Counted from the stretch's first letter, positions 27,381-40,664 are shown. The stretch is 64,000 nt of DNA from Coprinus comatus (GCA_034638255.1 JAWPGT010000002.1:1364001-1428000), one strand, 5' to 3'. A program made the numbers and translations. Notes: generated by a model not told the origin, from the letters alone.

Positions 27381-30277
27381 TCAGCGTTTATCAGGGTAAA
27401 GCCGACCCACTGCTTCTGCTTCTTTACGCCTTCGTTCTCCTAATTCTCTATTCACTTGATCACGTTGTGATGCACCATAACGGGCTAATTTCTCAAGCAA
27501 GGCCTGAAGTCGCTTTTGCTTGACCGCTGGATATGATGACTGTCGGTTCACCGGAATGAGGAACTCTTGGACGACATTATTAAGCGGAATGTATGTAGTC
27601 TGATAATAAGTGAGTTTTCTTAGCCAATGAACACTGTAAGGGGACTATTTACGAACCGACCGCAGTTCCACGAAAACAGATACCAAATGTGATCGACCAA
27701 TTCTCTTGAGTGCATCTTCAAGATAGTCAACGTCGATCAGGATATTTGCGATCGCGTTTTCGTTGATCATGTCCACATCTCGTCCAGTCAAACAGTTCTT
27801 TTCGAAAATGGTTCAGCCTCTAGTTCAATCAATAAACAGATTTAGAAAACCTATACCATCAGGGTCTCGGCAATGTACTCGAAAGTGCCTTTGTAAATTT
27901 CATCTTTGTACTGTTCTTTGATGGAAAGTGAGTCCACAACTGTTGTCAGCCAGTTGATGAGTTCATCCATTTGCATATTTGGCGCGATCTCTCGTTGTTG
28001 AGGGGTCCAATTATACATAGAGAATTCGAAGGACTGATCAAGCTTAGAGTTGATCAAACCAGCCAATCTCTTTAATGAACGACCCAACGTTAATTCGAAG
28101 GCTTTAGCAGCCGAGAGGCGGATGACACCGCCTTGTTGCGTTGATCTTAGACTTGTTAATGCACGCTCGAGTTCTTGACATGCGACTTGGAAGTGCTCGG
28201 TGTTGGTGACTATTTGAGCTAATTGAGGAACGGTTGTAGTTGTAGTTAATCTCTGTGTTATTGTTTCGGTGATATTCTTGATGAACAAATTATCCAGAGA
28301 CTGAAATATGTGTTTTTTTTAGCATTTGATCTGGAACGTGGTAGATTAACCTTACTTTGCTCAAAAGCTCATCTATATTCCTATGATGTCGCGAAACACC
28401 CTCCACAAAGGCATAGAATTTCTGAATGAATGATCGTATCTTTGTCGTCTGTAAGTTAAACCCGGTCAAAAAAAAGGATACAAGGGTTCATACCTCCTGA
28501 CAACATAGATAGAATGAACTTGACCAAGTAAGGGTCAAGGGTAGAGGTGTTCTAGATGGGTTTAGAGAAGACCATTTTTTATTTTAAGATGTGAATGATC
28601 ATACTTCTTAATATTGGCCTTCTCTACCAGCGGTATCCATATGACATCAAGTATCCCCTGTAATTCTGTCTCCTTCTCAATATACATTGCTTGATTGTCA
28701 TCTTGCCGGACAATCTGTTCAAGACATGAGAGGTTGTTATTATAATAGAGAAAAGCGCTTACCATCTCAAATCGTTTACCAAAATGCGATTCCAGGATCT
28801 TAACATATCTTTCGAAGAGGGATAAAACAAAATTCTGTAATGATGTTGTGGAATATGCTGATGCCTGGACACATTCAAATAAATGAAGTTTCGATTTGAA
28901 ATAATTATACACCTACCTCGAGGGCCATGATAAATGTCAACAAATTCTCTTTGACGCGCAGATACACTTCTGGGTCATTTTCGTGTTTCAGAGCATCATC
29001 AATACCTGTCGTTAGGTGGGAAACAACAACATCCCAGAGCTCCTCCACATTTCTCCAGGAACGGAAGGTCCCAGTTGTTTCCAGAACATGAGATTCAATG
29101 ATGAAGAAGCCAGAAATTTCCTGTGTATATGCTAGCAGGGATGAGAGGGGCAATGGTGTAGGTAAGATCAAATCTGATTGCGCCTGCATCCGAAGCAGTT
29201 AGAAAATCCTACAGTAAGTCGCCAATCATAGTCTCAAAATGTACCATGTACCTTTCTATCAGCCTGATAGGAATTTCGAAGTTCTTCAAGGAGTCCAAGA
29301 GTATCATATATGTGTATACATTCAAATAGTGGTCGGAAGTCGACCTTTAATTTCTCGTTGTTAAGGACATTGACTGGATGGTCACTTTCAACGCGCATGT
29401 TATCATATCTAGGTGATAATGCTTACACTCGTTCTTCTCGTATGTGACAAGTTCAACAGCACTTCCAACTCGACTCATTCGGAGAAGTGGATCTTTTTCG
29501 CGTCGGTTTCTCCAATACCTTGTTCGAGCATCCATGGCCTCAACTGCGAGTCTACCCACTTCTGCTGTTACATTCCGGATTTCGAGTAACCATTGTTTCA
29601 TAGATGCCGTGACAGCGTCTTTAATCTGTGCTCGAAGAGAAGGTAATGAAGAAAGCAGATGCTGGAAGAAGGGCGTCTGGGATATGGATGTTGGAGGCAT
29701 GCTTTGGATATCTTCTAGCGACTGTAAAATAACAACATTCTATTATCAAAGGTATACCACAGCGACGATGGCGTAAACGACCAACCCTCAAAGCACTCCA
29801 ATACTTGCCCTCTTTCACCATCTCACTCACGCGGTTGACGACGTCGAGCACCCGGAGACAAGCCTGTAAGGTGTCAATAGCCTCATCTAAATTTGCGGCT
29901 GTCTTCTTCGTCTGCAGAAGATTACGTTTCTTTTCCACTAAGCCACCGCCAAGTTGGGATACATTAACATCCAATGTAGTGATAGTTTCCTTCATCCTAT
30001 CGGTGTATGACTTGACCGTGACGAGAGTCGAGACAGACGAGATGAAATCTTGGTAATTATCCACGCATATTTTCTCAATCTCTGCATCTTTAGATTCTAT
30101 GAGGCCCTGAACAGTCCTAAGGTAGGTTTCTTGTTGACGGTTGCTGTGTATCTGCTTAATTATAGGCCCCAGCTGTTCCAAATTCTCTGAAGAAGAGGAC
30201 GGATCGAGAAGATGTATTTGTTGAAGTTGTTGATCAATATTTTCCTGGGTAAAAGCCGGGCGTCTACGCGGAGGCAT
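27381..30277 (-). CDS. SEC15: Exocyst complex subunit Sec15
   Basis: Eleven exons and ten short introns on the minus strand; first exon 30277-29786, last stop TGA at 27381-27383; about 780 aa. Sec15 is the exocyst subunit that binds Rab GTPases on secretory vesicles for polarised exocytosis. Family features: an N-terminal coiled-coil block with SKDAEIEKICVDNYQDFI, LVEKKRNLLQTKK and LQACLRVLDVVN, then KYWSALRSLEDIQ. The helical C-half includes DDALKHENDPEVYLRVKENL, YLCCQETTKIRSFIQKFYAF, EGVSRHHRNIDELL and the C-terminal INWLTTVVDSL and VDYLEDALKRIG. The start chosen is MPPRRRPAFTQENID; a longer in-frame upstream ATG at 30385 is possible but its translation does not look like the family. It is divergent from the HAD phosphatase by 235 bp. 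Confidence 0.92.
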
Positions 30278-30512
30278 GTCAAGACCGAAGGGAGGAGAGT
30301 GGTGATGGAAGTCCAGAAAGAGTATAGAGCGTCGGAGGAGGTTATGCTCCAGACCCAATGTTTGGCAGGACCCTTTGGACCACACATCATTTGATCAATC
30401 ACTGAACCAAAAATGGATACGGCAGCCAGAAAGTTGTATTCGGCCTGGCCTCGTTTATCTACATCTCCCATATAGATCCATAGACTTGTCACCCCTTGCA
30501 AGGCAAATAACA

Positions 30513-31589
30513 ATGCCCGAGACTGTATTTACTGTTGACGCAATGTGAGTGGCAGTAGACACAGCTTGCCCAGCGTTAATCGACTTTCAGTCTATTTGAT
30601 ATGGACGGTACCCTCGTTGATTCTACAGCTGGAGTTGTTGGCGCTTGGCAAACATTCCAGGAGTCTTACCCTGGTATTGACGTCAAGCAGATTTTGAGCT
30701 GTGAGCACTGCGTATCGCTATCTCGCCTTTAAGTTACCAATGTGCCCTAGCATCGCACGGAGTTCGTACTGTCGATAATCTCAAGAAATATTGTGGCGTC
30801 CAGGACCCAGATCTTCTCGAGGTTACTTAGCCTTCCGGCGATTTGCTATGGTATACTCATACATTGCTCAGAGGGAAGCACAGCGATTCGAAGAAGCTAT
30901 TGTCAATTCATCTACGAAGAATGGCCGATCAGGTATTGTCCAACTCCCGGGTGTTACACAGATTATGAAAGAGGTACTCCGAGATCCTGCTGCTCCTAGA
31001 CAGTCAAGACGGAGATTAACAATCTATAGATCAGCTCTCATCGTCATTTGCCTTCACCCCGCTGGGCTATCTGTACCTCTGCAACTCGCGTATACGCAAC
31101 TGCCGCACTTCAACTGGCGGGGGTGCCTCATCCGGACATCCTTGTGGCTGCTGAAGACGTAACACAAGGAAAACCTGCGTATGTCCGACTATATCTGTGT
31201 CTTCTATGAATGAATGAAACCATTTGTCTGTCAGACCCGATCCATATCTTGCTGGCGCTCAATTATGCGGAGTGGATCCAGCTCAATGTAATGTTCTTAC
31301 CGAGAACTCGTTTGTCATTTTTACCGATATCTTGTCCAGGTGTTGTATTTGAAGATGCGCCCTCAGGAGTAAGGAGTGGTCTAGCAGCAGGCTGTAAAAC
31401 AATTGGCTTGTTGACAACGCATTCTCGTGAACAAATGGAAGGTGCTAAGCCCAACATTCTTATCAAGGACATGTCTAGGTTGGTATTATGCTACTTGAAC
31501 CTTTGAACTTTAAAGATAATTTACGTTTCAATAGTGTATCGGTCTCTATCCAAGGAGATAAGTTGGAAATTAGTGTTACCACTGTATGA
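30513..31589 (+). CDS. HAD-family sugar-phosphate phosphatase (Gpp1/Dog2-like)
   Basis: Seven exons, the first 30513-30544 (32 nt), with short introns; about 235 aa. It is a HAD subfamily I phosphatase similar to yeast glycerol-1-phosphatase Gpp1 and 2-deoxyglucose-6-phosphatase Dog1/2. Motif I is LFDMDGTLVDSTAG (nucleophile and acid Asp). The cap domain has SSHGVRTVDNLKKY. Motif II is WAICTSATR. Motif III Lys is in DVTQGKPAPDPYL, and motif IV acidics are in VVFEDAPSGVRSGLAAGC. The C-terminal part SVSVSIQGDKLEISV closes the fold. Substrate could be glycerol-3-phosphate or deoxyglucose-6-phosphate; sequence alone does not decide. The first exon is required to complete the N-terminal strand (TVFTVDAILFDMDGT). 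It converges on an alpha-tubulin gene 201 bp downstream. Confidence 0.9.
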
Positions 31590-31790
31590 TGTTAAAAAAG
31601 AGTAATTGGGATCTTATGACCATTTAGGACGGGATATAGAGGAGAGGGGTATAGATACACAGATGACGAACTCAAGCAAAGTAATCCAGCATTAGTACCA
31701 ATTATAATGTGACCAAGGCAACAAATTGCATTGCTCAAGATATATCCAATGTTGCCAACATCTAGACAAACATCTCGACAAGAGAAACAT

Positions 31791-33568
31791 TTAGTACTCG
31801 CCCTCCTCCTCTGCATCAGCAGAGTCAATGCCAACTTCTTCATAGTCCTTCTCGAGAGCCGCAAGATCTTCACGAGCTTCGGCGAATTCACCCTAGGATA
31901 CAATGAGTACGAGGAGCAAATGATATATTGTAGTGTTACATACCTCTTCCATACCTTCACCGACGTACCAGTGAACGAATGCACGCTTGGAATACATGAG
32001 ATCAAATTTGTAGTCGAGACGGCTCCAGGCTGCGGCGATTGCAGTGGTACTATTTTGAAAGCTTTAGTGAAGCGAAAATAAAAATAGAATACCTGTATTT
32101 GCTTACTTGGAGAGCATGCAGAGACTGCGAGAAGCTTTAGCAAGGTCACCACCGGGCACATGTACTGATGGCTCATTGCAGATACCAAGCTTGAAACCAG
32201 TCGGGCACCAATCAACGAATTGGATTGTCCTCTTGGTCTTGATACTAGCAACAGCAGCCTGGACATCTTTGGGCACAACGTCACCACGGAAGAGAAGGCA
32301 GCAAGCCACTACGAGCACCTGACATCAGAATATTGACGGATGTGGGAGACAATTTTGAACGCACTATATTTTCCCTCTTTGGGGTCACATTTCACCATCT
32401 GGTTTCCATTCTCGAAACAGGAGAAGGTCATGTCGAGGACCGAATTTTGTTCATGGCCAGCCTTGTCTGCTGACAAGAGGGGGGCATATGTCACAAGAGG
32501 GAAGTGAATACGAGGGAACCTAAAACTGTATGTTAGCAAAAAGCCCAGATAGAGTATCATCAATTCAGCGTACGGAACCAGGTTGGTCTGGAATTCATTG
32601 AGATCGACGTTAAGAGAACCATCAAAACGTAAGGATGCAGTGACGGAGGAAACAACTTGGGCGATCAAACGGTTGAGATTGCTGAAGCTCGGCGAGACAA
32701 CGCCAAGTTTCTTCTTGCAGATGTCATAAATAGCTTCGTTGTCAACCTGATTAGGATGAGTCACGTAATCATTGCATAAGTAGTTTTATTGACACACCAT
32801 GAAAGAACAATCGGTGTGTTCAAGTGTCGTATGGGTCGTGAGTACAGAATTATAGGGTTCGACAACTGAGCTAGAAAGCTGAGGTGCGGGATATACGCAG
32901 AATTCGAGCTTGGATTTCTTGCCATACTCCTGGGCGAGGCGTTCAAGGAGCAAGGCGCCAAAGCCTGAACCGGTTCCACCTCCAAAGGAATGGAAGAGGA
33001 AGAAGCCTTGCAACCCGCTACAATTATCAGCAAGGCGGCCGACGCGTTCCATCACAGGGTCGATGAGTTCTTTGCCAATTGTATAATGGCCACGTGCATC
33101 TATCAAACCGATAATGAATAATGAGCGTGAATTTACACGCGTCAATAAGCGTACAGTTGTTGGCAGCGTCCTCCTTGCCGGAGATAAGGGTTTCAGGATG
33201 GAAGAGGGACCGATAAGTGCCAGTCTTCACGTCGTCGATGACACCAGGCTCCAAATCGATGTACAGAGAACGCGGCACGTATTTTCCAGCTCCAGTTTCA
33301 GAGAAAAATGTCGAAAAGCCGCTATCGCTGGCAGATGGTGATCCCTCTTTAAGACGACCATCGGGCTGTTCGAATTTTTTTCAGCGTCACCAAGAATATT
33401 CAATACGAAAAGAATACGCACGCTCAAACCGTGTTCGAGGGTGTAGAGTTCCCCTGTCTTTGTGTTAGCATTTATACAGGGCACAAGTTACAAAAAGGAC
33501 TACTCACAGCAGGCATTACCGATCTGGATACCTGCTTGGCCAACGTGTAGGGAGATGACTTCACGCAT
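31791..33568 (-). CDS. Alpha-tubulin (paralogue 1)
   Basis: About nine exons on the minus strand; start ATG at 33568, stop TAA at 31791-31793; about 450 aa. Motifs: [19 protein letters not shown], the tubulin signature GGGTGSG, the [15 protein letters not shown] block, [17 protein letters not shown] and [15 protein letters not shown]. The C-terminus is acidic and ends EEEGEY with a terminal Tyr suitable for detyrosination. Compared with the second copy at 38.7 kb it differs at many positions, for example [14 protein letters not shown] against [14 protein letters not shown], and ASIKTKR against AIIKTKR. The first intron lies inside the TGC T|GG codon of NACWEL, as in the other copy. Which copy is the major one cannot be told from sequence. 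Confidence 0.97.
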
Positions 33569-33771
33569 GATGAACTAGTAGACGGGAGTGATCGTGAGGT
33601 CGTGAGTGTAGGTGGTGGGAAGGAAAGAAGTGATCAACCCAAATTTGTTCCCGCTTTCACATAAATACCTTTTGTAGTAATTTTTCTGTTTGACTTAATG
33701 GTGGTCTTACCTTGATTATTATTATTTACATAAGTGCGCGGCTTTTTGGCGAATACAAATGGCTACACTTA

Positions 33772-36700
33772 TTACGAGGCAGCTACTAATGCGTGTAAAT
33801 TATAAATCTCTCGCCTCACTGTATAATACATCTCCGACACGTTGCCCTCCAATTCAATCGCGCCTTTGGCCTTTTTCCTGACAGCGACTGTCTCTTCCAT
33901 TACGACATCATCAGGTTCATCGCGACTTGCGCCTCCCCCACATATCAGCACACCTTCTCCGATCAGCTCTGCCTGGACACCTACGGCAGCTAACCGAGCC
34001 TTCAAAGCCGTCAGCTTTAATTCGCCAACCATCGTTGAATGAGGAAGTGCTGCTTTGGGTCGAGTACCAAGTGTGCGTTCTGTAAGGATGGTACCTGTGG
34101 TGTTGTTCTCAGCCAGTACAGGATGCGATGATGATACAGGCTCAAGCGTTGGAACAGTCGAAGTGGCATGGCGAACAACCCGACCTCTAACATACCCGAT
34201 TTCATTGTCCTCAAACTGTCAATAAAGCCGTTAGTTCCAACCAAAAAAAAAGAAACATGGCGATACACGACTAACTCTTGACATGCGCAACGAAGATAAT
34301 AAATCCTCGCTGATAGAGATGGAGAATGTATTTGTCTGCTGTCCGATTTGGATACTCTCGCCGGCTGCAGGAGTGTATATATCTTTTGTCATGGCGCGTA
34401 TATTATTGCAACTTTCGATGAGAGCAGTCGTGGCCGCATCTGAAGAGGAAACAAGAATCTACACGCATATATTTAGTAAGAATTACAGTATTATTAGAAT
34501 TCCACACACACACCATTTTCCTGGGGTTCACCTGAGGTACGATGGTTTTTACTGCTCGACCGTCATTCAGACCTTCGAGGTCCACGAAAAGTAAGCGACA
34601 AGCTAGTTGGACATCAATGTTCATTGTCACAAACTTGGAGGGTGGTTCTTTGAGCTTCTGTAATACGAATCACTATACTGTGTCGAGTGTGGTAAGAAGT
34701 GAAGCGGCATACCTTAGCTTCCTCTTCCTCCTGAAGTTTACGCTTGTAATCCTTGACCTCATCACTTTCAGCTTCATCTTCCAACGCCTTTCCCTTCCTT
34801 AGCCACATGCCCACATCAATGGTTTCGCCATAATCATCTACTCTCCGCCTTTTTTCGACATACGGGAACATGCGGAAGCGTTGTGCCTGCCCACCAGCAC
34901 TCTTGAAAAATGAAGTAGCTTTTGAAACGTTCCCTTTCAAATAAATGTCGAATGATAGGAATTGCTTTGTTAGCCCCTCGTCTCCATCCAGGCCCCAATC
35001 CGTAGAATCCACCATATCATTTTTACGTTTTCTTCGGACAACGCTATCATCGTCGACATCCATACCTCCCTCGAGAGCAAGCCGAACCTCGTCTTCTTCT
35101 GCATCCGAGTCCGATTCATCAGAGTCGCTCTCGTCTTCATCAGCTTCCAACATCCGTTGGTTACGAGCTAACACAGCTTGCTGAGCCGCTTCTTTCTCTT
35201 TCTTCTCTTTCTCCTGCTGAAGATGTGCCTCAAGTTCTGCCCCTTGAAGTGGAACTTTGTTATACATCTAACCAACTTTGGTAAATAGATTTATATTCCT
35301 TTCCATATGATTCTACTCACCCTCATTTTAAGAACACCATCCAACATAATATTACTACCAATCCTTCCTTTATCCCACTTGTCGTCTGCACGTTGCCTAT
35401 CGTTCCACATTTCGAACAAAGCTTGGCCAAGGGTACCTTCTTCACCTCGACCAGTCAACAGAACGACATTATCCGGAACAGCGGCAAAGTCAGCAAATAG
35501 ATTTCTGGATGGACCATGAGACAGTGATGCCGGAACCGCGAGAATGAGCTTAGGATCCTTGGAAGAATAGGTTTGTAATAGTGTTTGAGGGTTGGGGAAG
35601 AACTCAAGGTGTCTGTAAACACAAGTTAAAAAAAGGAAGTGGGGATTGAAAAAGAATGCTGACTTGAAACGTAGAGACAATGCCCCAAGTGCTTCGTTCT
35701 CTTCATCATCATCTCTCCGACGCTTGCGTTCTTTGGAATTACCACTAGCATCTTCACCAACGTCTTCCTTGCTGATGGTACCCCCAAGCCATTCCATCAT
35801 ACTGCGAACAAATGCAAGCATGTCCTTCCCTGTCCTAGAAAGGAGACATATAGGATACCGAAGCCGTGAATAATTCCAATGTTGGTCCAGTAGTACGAGG
35901 AGTTCGAGGATACGGGTACTAGAGTCACATGGAAGTAAAAGAGACGATCGAGATGAAAGGGTGGCCGTAATGGTATCTGTTTTATGTATTAGTTAAAGTA
36001 TTGTTGTAATAATGGAGAATATATACCAATGAGGGCGGCGTCACGATCTTTCCGTCTACTAGTAATAACGTTTGAGCGGCCGGCATCCGTGATAAAAAGG
36101 TCAGGCCTTGCCAAAGGCTCAAATATCCCTCTAGCGCCTTGTCTCATCAAGACAGTACCGTCTAGATGTCGTTCCTTCATATGATTCATATGAACAGCGT
36201 AAACAATTGTTCCAGATGTTGGTGAGCGAATTTTCCACATCGCACCACCTAATGTGTGGCCAGCATTGAATGGTGTAATTGTTATTCCCTGACATTTTCC
36301 TATACACCAGTTGTTGAGGTTGAGAAATATAAAAGGTACAGCAGGAGTATTTACCTTGTAGATGTGTTGGTTGTGAATATCGAAGGGTGTTGAGATATTC
36401 AAAGGCATCCTGGACTTCAACTAATGTTGCGATGAATTTGCCTGTTTTTGGTTTGTGTGGGAGTGTTGCTTCACGTTCAACGTGGTTTTCCTCGGATGGT
36501 ATACCCTCTTGTGGTGACTGGACAGGCTCATCACCTATATCTTGTTCATCCCGCATGCCTTCAACGTCCTCCATGCTTGCTATCTTTCCCATGGCCTGGA
36601 CAGGAAGCGTAGAATACGCTGGTGCACTCAGACCCCATCGCGCGTGTGCGTAAGGATATAGGCCACAATGAGCCAAGTCGCCATGTGAAAGTAATACAAG

Positions 36701-36967
36701 GTCAATGGTAGGGGCTAGTCTATTGGTGTTACTAAATTAAGGGAATTCCTACTTGAAAATAAGATGTACTGACTGACGGAGGGTGTCGCAGTATTTAGTC
36801 CAGGGATATTCTGACTCGTCGTCTGGGTGTGGGTCGTAATTTTCCGGTGACCAGTCTGGAGAGCCACAGTCTAGAAGTATTCGTACATCGTCTATCTGCA
36901 ATAGATATGAGAGGGGTGCAGTTGAATCCGAACGAGCAGACCCCGACAACGGTGTAAATGTGATCAT
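33772..36967 (-). CDS. Cleavage and polyadenylation specificity factor subunit 2 (CPSF100/Cft2)
   Basis: Nine exons and eight short introns on the minus strand; MITFTPLSGSA start, stop TAA at 33772-33774; about 900 aa. CPSF2 is the inactive partner of the CPSF73 endonuclease in mRNA 3'-end formation and histone-type processing. The metallo-beta-lactamase part shows LQIDDVRILLDCG and LVLLSHGDLAHCG; the latter is where CPSF73 has the HxHxDH zinc motif, and here the metal ligands are missing, as expected of CPSF100. The beta-CASP region includes GHTLGGAMWKI, VVLLTGRGEEGTLG and a RKRRR-type nuclear signal. A Glu/Asp/Ser insert follows. The C-terminal part has FVDLEGLNDGRAVKTI and MSRFEDNEIGYVRGRVV. 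It is flanked by the two alpha-tubulin genes. Confidence 0.93.
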
Positions 36968-38691
36968 GAGCTCATTTACTTAAGTTAACAAGTCCTGCAC
37001 TCAACAGTCTTTGTTTGGTTTTCCTTCTGCAGACAAATATTATGATGTCACCAGTTCGGTCTGCAATCATGTGTTCTCTCTAATACCACTTTAAATTGGC
37101 ATAGTGCCTATTTTCTCCTCAAACCAAGCCCGTAAGTACTACTTCGGCTGCTGTGCACGTAATCCCAGGCCAATTCTTAGCAAAGACAAGCAAGGGTGCT
37201 ACTGAAGTTATTTAACTCTGGTGATAGTCGTCTTTGAAACATTCTTCACACATGCGAGGCGCAAAACCATACGTCTCAAACACAAGCAAAGAAACTTCCT
37301 CAGGATGACATATTATATGATCAGTATGATGTAGATTATCCTCAACATGACTGGATTTTCATCCAAACTGGAGCATTTCATATAGTTCAAGGTACTCGGA
37401 GGTTACACAGCTGACTGGGCCAAGGCATCGTGCTCATTTCCCCTTCTCAACATTTTTGAAGTTAGGAATCTATAACACTGTCGACTCGCTTCAACAATTG
37501 TGTGCATCACATTTCAACTATTCAATTAGGATCTGACTTAATTTGTAGTACCAATACACATGTTCCGTCTCCATATTGGGCGGCATTCGCACCCGTACTG
37601 GTTCCGCTGGCCTCCTGTAATCAATCAGCTGGTTATCTTACTGAATGGTTTGGCCAAGAATAACTCTAGAAAGTGATTAATAATGAAAGATGGTGGCAGG
37701 TTCGCGGGCTAGATGGTGTAGAGGCGGAGTGGGTCAAGCACATAGAACCCCTGTCCTAAATCTCACATGTGAAGAGGAACTCATCTGTAGGATGGATGAA
37801 TTAGAGACAGTCATGGTTTGTCTAACATTTCATACATCACCAAAACCATCTCTAAACCTTCTAGTTGTATGTCCATAGCGGTAAGCATAAGCTAAGCTAT
37901 ACCTTTTACGAAAGCTGCAGAATAAATTTCGGTCTCCATCATTCAAGGTGGTTATTTCTGGGGATCCACCAGCATATGCCTTGCATACTCCCATCCTACC
38001 TAGAAAAATTATGTCTGCTGGAGACTCCGCACGAGGGGGCATATGCCTCACAGTCTCAACCATACTCAGGGATCTGTCGAAACCACTTCCCGCGGGTACA
38101 GTGCAGTCCATGGGTTGACCTTATGCATAGCTTCCCAAGTATCCTACATAATACCGAAACCGTTCATAACTGACTTTCATCTTTCATCTCTTGTGACTTC
38201 TTCAATCAATAGGATATAATCCCGGAGCCGGGTTTTCTTGCAACAGCGAACATGGTCTTCAAGATTCAGGGACACCTTAGGGAAGATAACAATACATTGC
38301 CTCATGGATGCAATGCAGAGGCAACGTGTTTACTACTGTTCATTTTCCAATCGTTTTTGGGGAGCCATTACTTGCGTGTATCTAATCAAAAATGCGACAC
38401 GACACGCCTACTTATGCACATTTCGTGATGCATTAACGGACATGGTCTGAAACAAATTTAAGAATGTCAGAGAATCGTTGTACAGGGACGCACAGACCAG
38501 ATGTGTGACAAGGGTTTACCGTGGGAAATCAAGTGTGCTATAATATACGAGAGTGGTGCGTTTCTTGACCTTGTCCTGCAAAGCAGAAAGACTATAACAT
38601 CTCTGTCTTCTTGTGAGTATGCCTTTTCACCATTGTTCGCTCCAAGCCTTCTAACACTCCTGTTTGCTTATAGCTCCATTTCCTTTTAAAC
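36968..38691. other. Intergenic region, about 1.7 kb, possibly with degenerate coding remnants
   Basis: The longest gene-free stretch of the window, between divergent CPSF2 and alpha-tubulin 2. Short open stretches occur, for example an in-frame DGVEAEWVKHIEPLS at 37712-37759 and KLPQDDILYDQYDVDYPQHD near 37290, but stops interrupt them and splice sites do not join them. This may be an old transposase or gene remnant. No terminal repeats were found. The last 200 bp are likely the tubulin promoter. Confidence 0.35.
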
Positions 38692-40439
38692 ATGCGTGAA
38701 GTCATCTCTGTGCACGTCGGTCAGGCTGGTGTCCAGATCGGTAACGCCTGCTGTGAGTCTCTTATTTATATGACCGAGACGATTCCTTCGTGGGTTGTCG
38801 CGAAAATAAATGCTAGAAACGCGTATAATTCCCTTCACGCGCGTTTGAATGTTCTGTTACAATTTGGCACGATGCTTATCCGATTATCACAGGGGAGCTT
38901 TATACTGTCGAGCACGGTCTTAGCGTGCGTAGGAAATCAAACTACAATTGCGCGCCACTGTCTAACTCGGATTTCAGCCTGATGGTCGCCTTGTAGATGG
39001 CTCGGCCTCGCATAACGATGACGGATTCAGCACATTCTTCTCCGAGACTTCTTCTGGAAAACATGTGCCACGTTCGCTCTACATTGATCTGGAGCCCAAT
39101 GTCATCGATGAAGTCCGAAATGGCCCATACCGAAGCCTTTTCCACCCGGAAACGCTTGTTAACGGCAAGGAGGATGCTGCCAGCAATTGTTCGTATATGC
39201 AATTCTTGATTCCGGACCTATCCTAATTAGGCAAACACGTTTTTAGATGCTCGCGGTCACTACACAATTGGCAAGGAGCAAATTGATGTGGTCATGGACA
39301 AGGTTCGCCGTCTTGCCGACAACTGCTCAGGGCTCCAGGGCTTCTTCGTCTTCCACTCATTCGGTGGTGGAACGGGTTCTGGCTTCGGTGCCCTTATCCT
39401 CGAACGTCTCTCTCATGATTACGGTAAAAAATCCAAATTGGAATTCAGTGTCTACCCAGCACCCACTTTGGCCAACTCTGTTGTTGAGCCTTACAACTCC
39501 GTCCTCACGACTCACACCACCCTTGAACACTCTGACTGCTCGTTCATGGTAAGTCACGGCCCTTGATTTGATGACCTGAGCTGAATTGTATAATGATTAG
39601 GTTGATAACGAAGCAATTTACGACATCTGCAAGAAGAACCTCGGCATCAACTCTCCTAGTCTTGTAAACTTGAATAGGCTCATCGCTCAAGTCGTTTCCT
39701 CGATCACCGCTTCTCTTCGTTTCGACGGTTCCCTCAATGTTGACTTGAACGAGTTCCAGACCAACTTGGTCCCGTATGTAATTTTTCCTAATCCACGCAC
39801 ATGCAAATCTAAATGATCTATTATTAGCTTCCCCCGTATCCACTTCCCTCTTGCCACTTTTGCCCCTATCATTTCCGCTGAGAAGGCCCATCATGAACAA
39901 AACTCAGTGGCCGATATGACCTTCTCTTGCTTCGAGCCCGGAAACCAGATGGTCAAGTGCGATCCTCGTGAGGGAAAATATAGTAAGTTGAACTCCTGGT
40001 TTTCTTTGAATTTCGTAATTAACTGTACATAGTGGCTTGCGCTCTCCTTTACCGTGGTGATGTCGTTCCCAAGGATGTCAATGCTGCTGTTGCTATTATC
40101 AAGACCAAACGTACCATTCAGTTCGTCGACTGGTGTCCCACTGGTTTCAAGCTCGGTATCTGCAACGAACCTCCTGCCCATGTTCCTGGAGGCGATTTGG
40201 CCAAGGTTTCTCGCAGCATGTGTATGCTTTCCAATACCACTGCTATCTCCAGTGCCTGGAGCCGTCTCGACCACAAATTTGATTTGCTGTACTCCAAACG
40301 TGCTTTCGTCCACTGGTATGTTGGTGAGGGTATGGAGGAAGGCGAATTCTCAGAGGCTCGTGAGGACTTGGCTGCTCTCGAAAAGGATTACGAAGAGGTT
40401 GGTATTGACTCAGCTGACGTTGAAGAGGCCGAGTACTAG
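38692..40439 (+). CDS. Alpha-tubulin (paralogue 2)
   Basis: Seven exons; the first is 38692-38752 and the second is 32 nt (38893-38924), with later introns in the N-Y-A-R-G-H, FMV|DNEA, VP|FPRIHF and KY|MACA junctions; about 448 aa. Motifs include [43 protein letters not shown] and [10 protein letters not shown]. It ends VEEAEY, with a C-terminal Tyr. The protein is closer to the canonical alpha-tubulin than copy 1 at several conserved positions ([21 protein letters not shown]). The loop holding the acetylatable Lys40 of animals is divergent in both copies. The stop TAG is at 40437. It is followed by the convergent glutaminyl-tRNA synthetase, 225 bp away. Confidence 0.98.
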
Positions 40440-40664
40440 TCGTTTTCATTACTATCCTTTTTGTTGTTTTCTTTTCTCTCACTTTTAGTTCGTAATTGTC
40501 TTGACGTTCTCTGTCACGATACTTTACGTATACCTCATCATCACACGGAATATCATGTTTCTTTTTCACGCTTTACACACTTCTACAGTTAATCATTAAT
40601 GAAAACCTTTTTCAATTCAAAATTACCTTGTCATTGATATCTAATTGCTAGCAATCAGTAGAAA

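Noticed and set aside
27381..30277. Vps53 or Sec6 instead of Sec15
   Set aside because: The block SKDAEIEKICVDNYQDFI and YLCCQETTKIRSFIQKFY agree with Sec15 and not with Vps53 or Sec6.
37690..37880. Possible tRNA or transposase near 37.7 kb
   Set aside because: A GGTTCGCGG box-like string exists but no acceptor or anticodon stem pairs. The transposase-like frame is broken, so only a remnant is mentioned.
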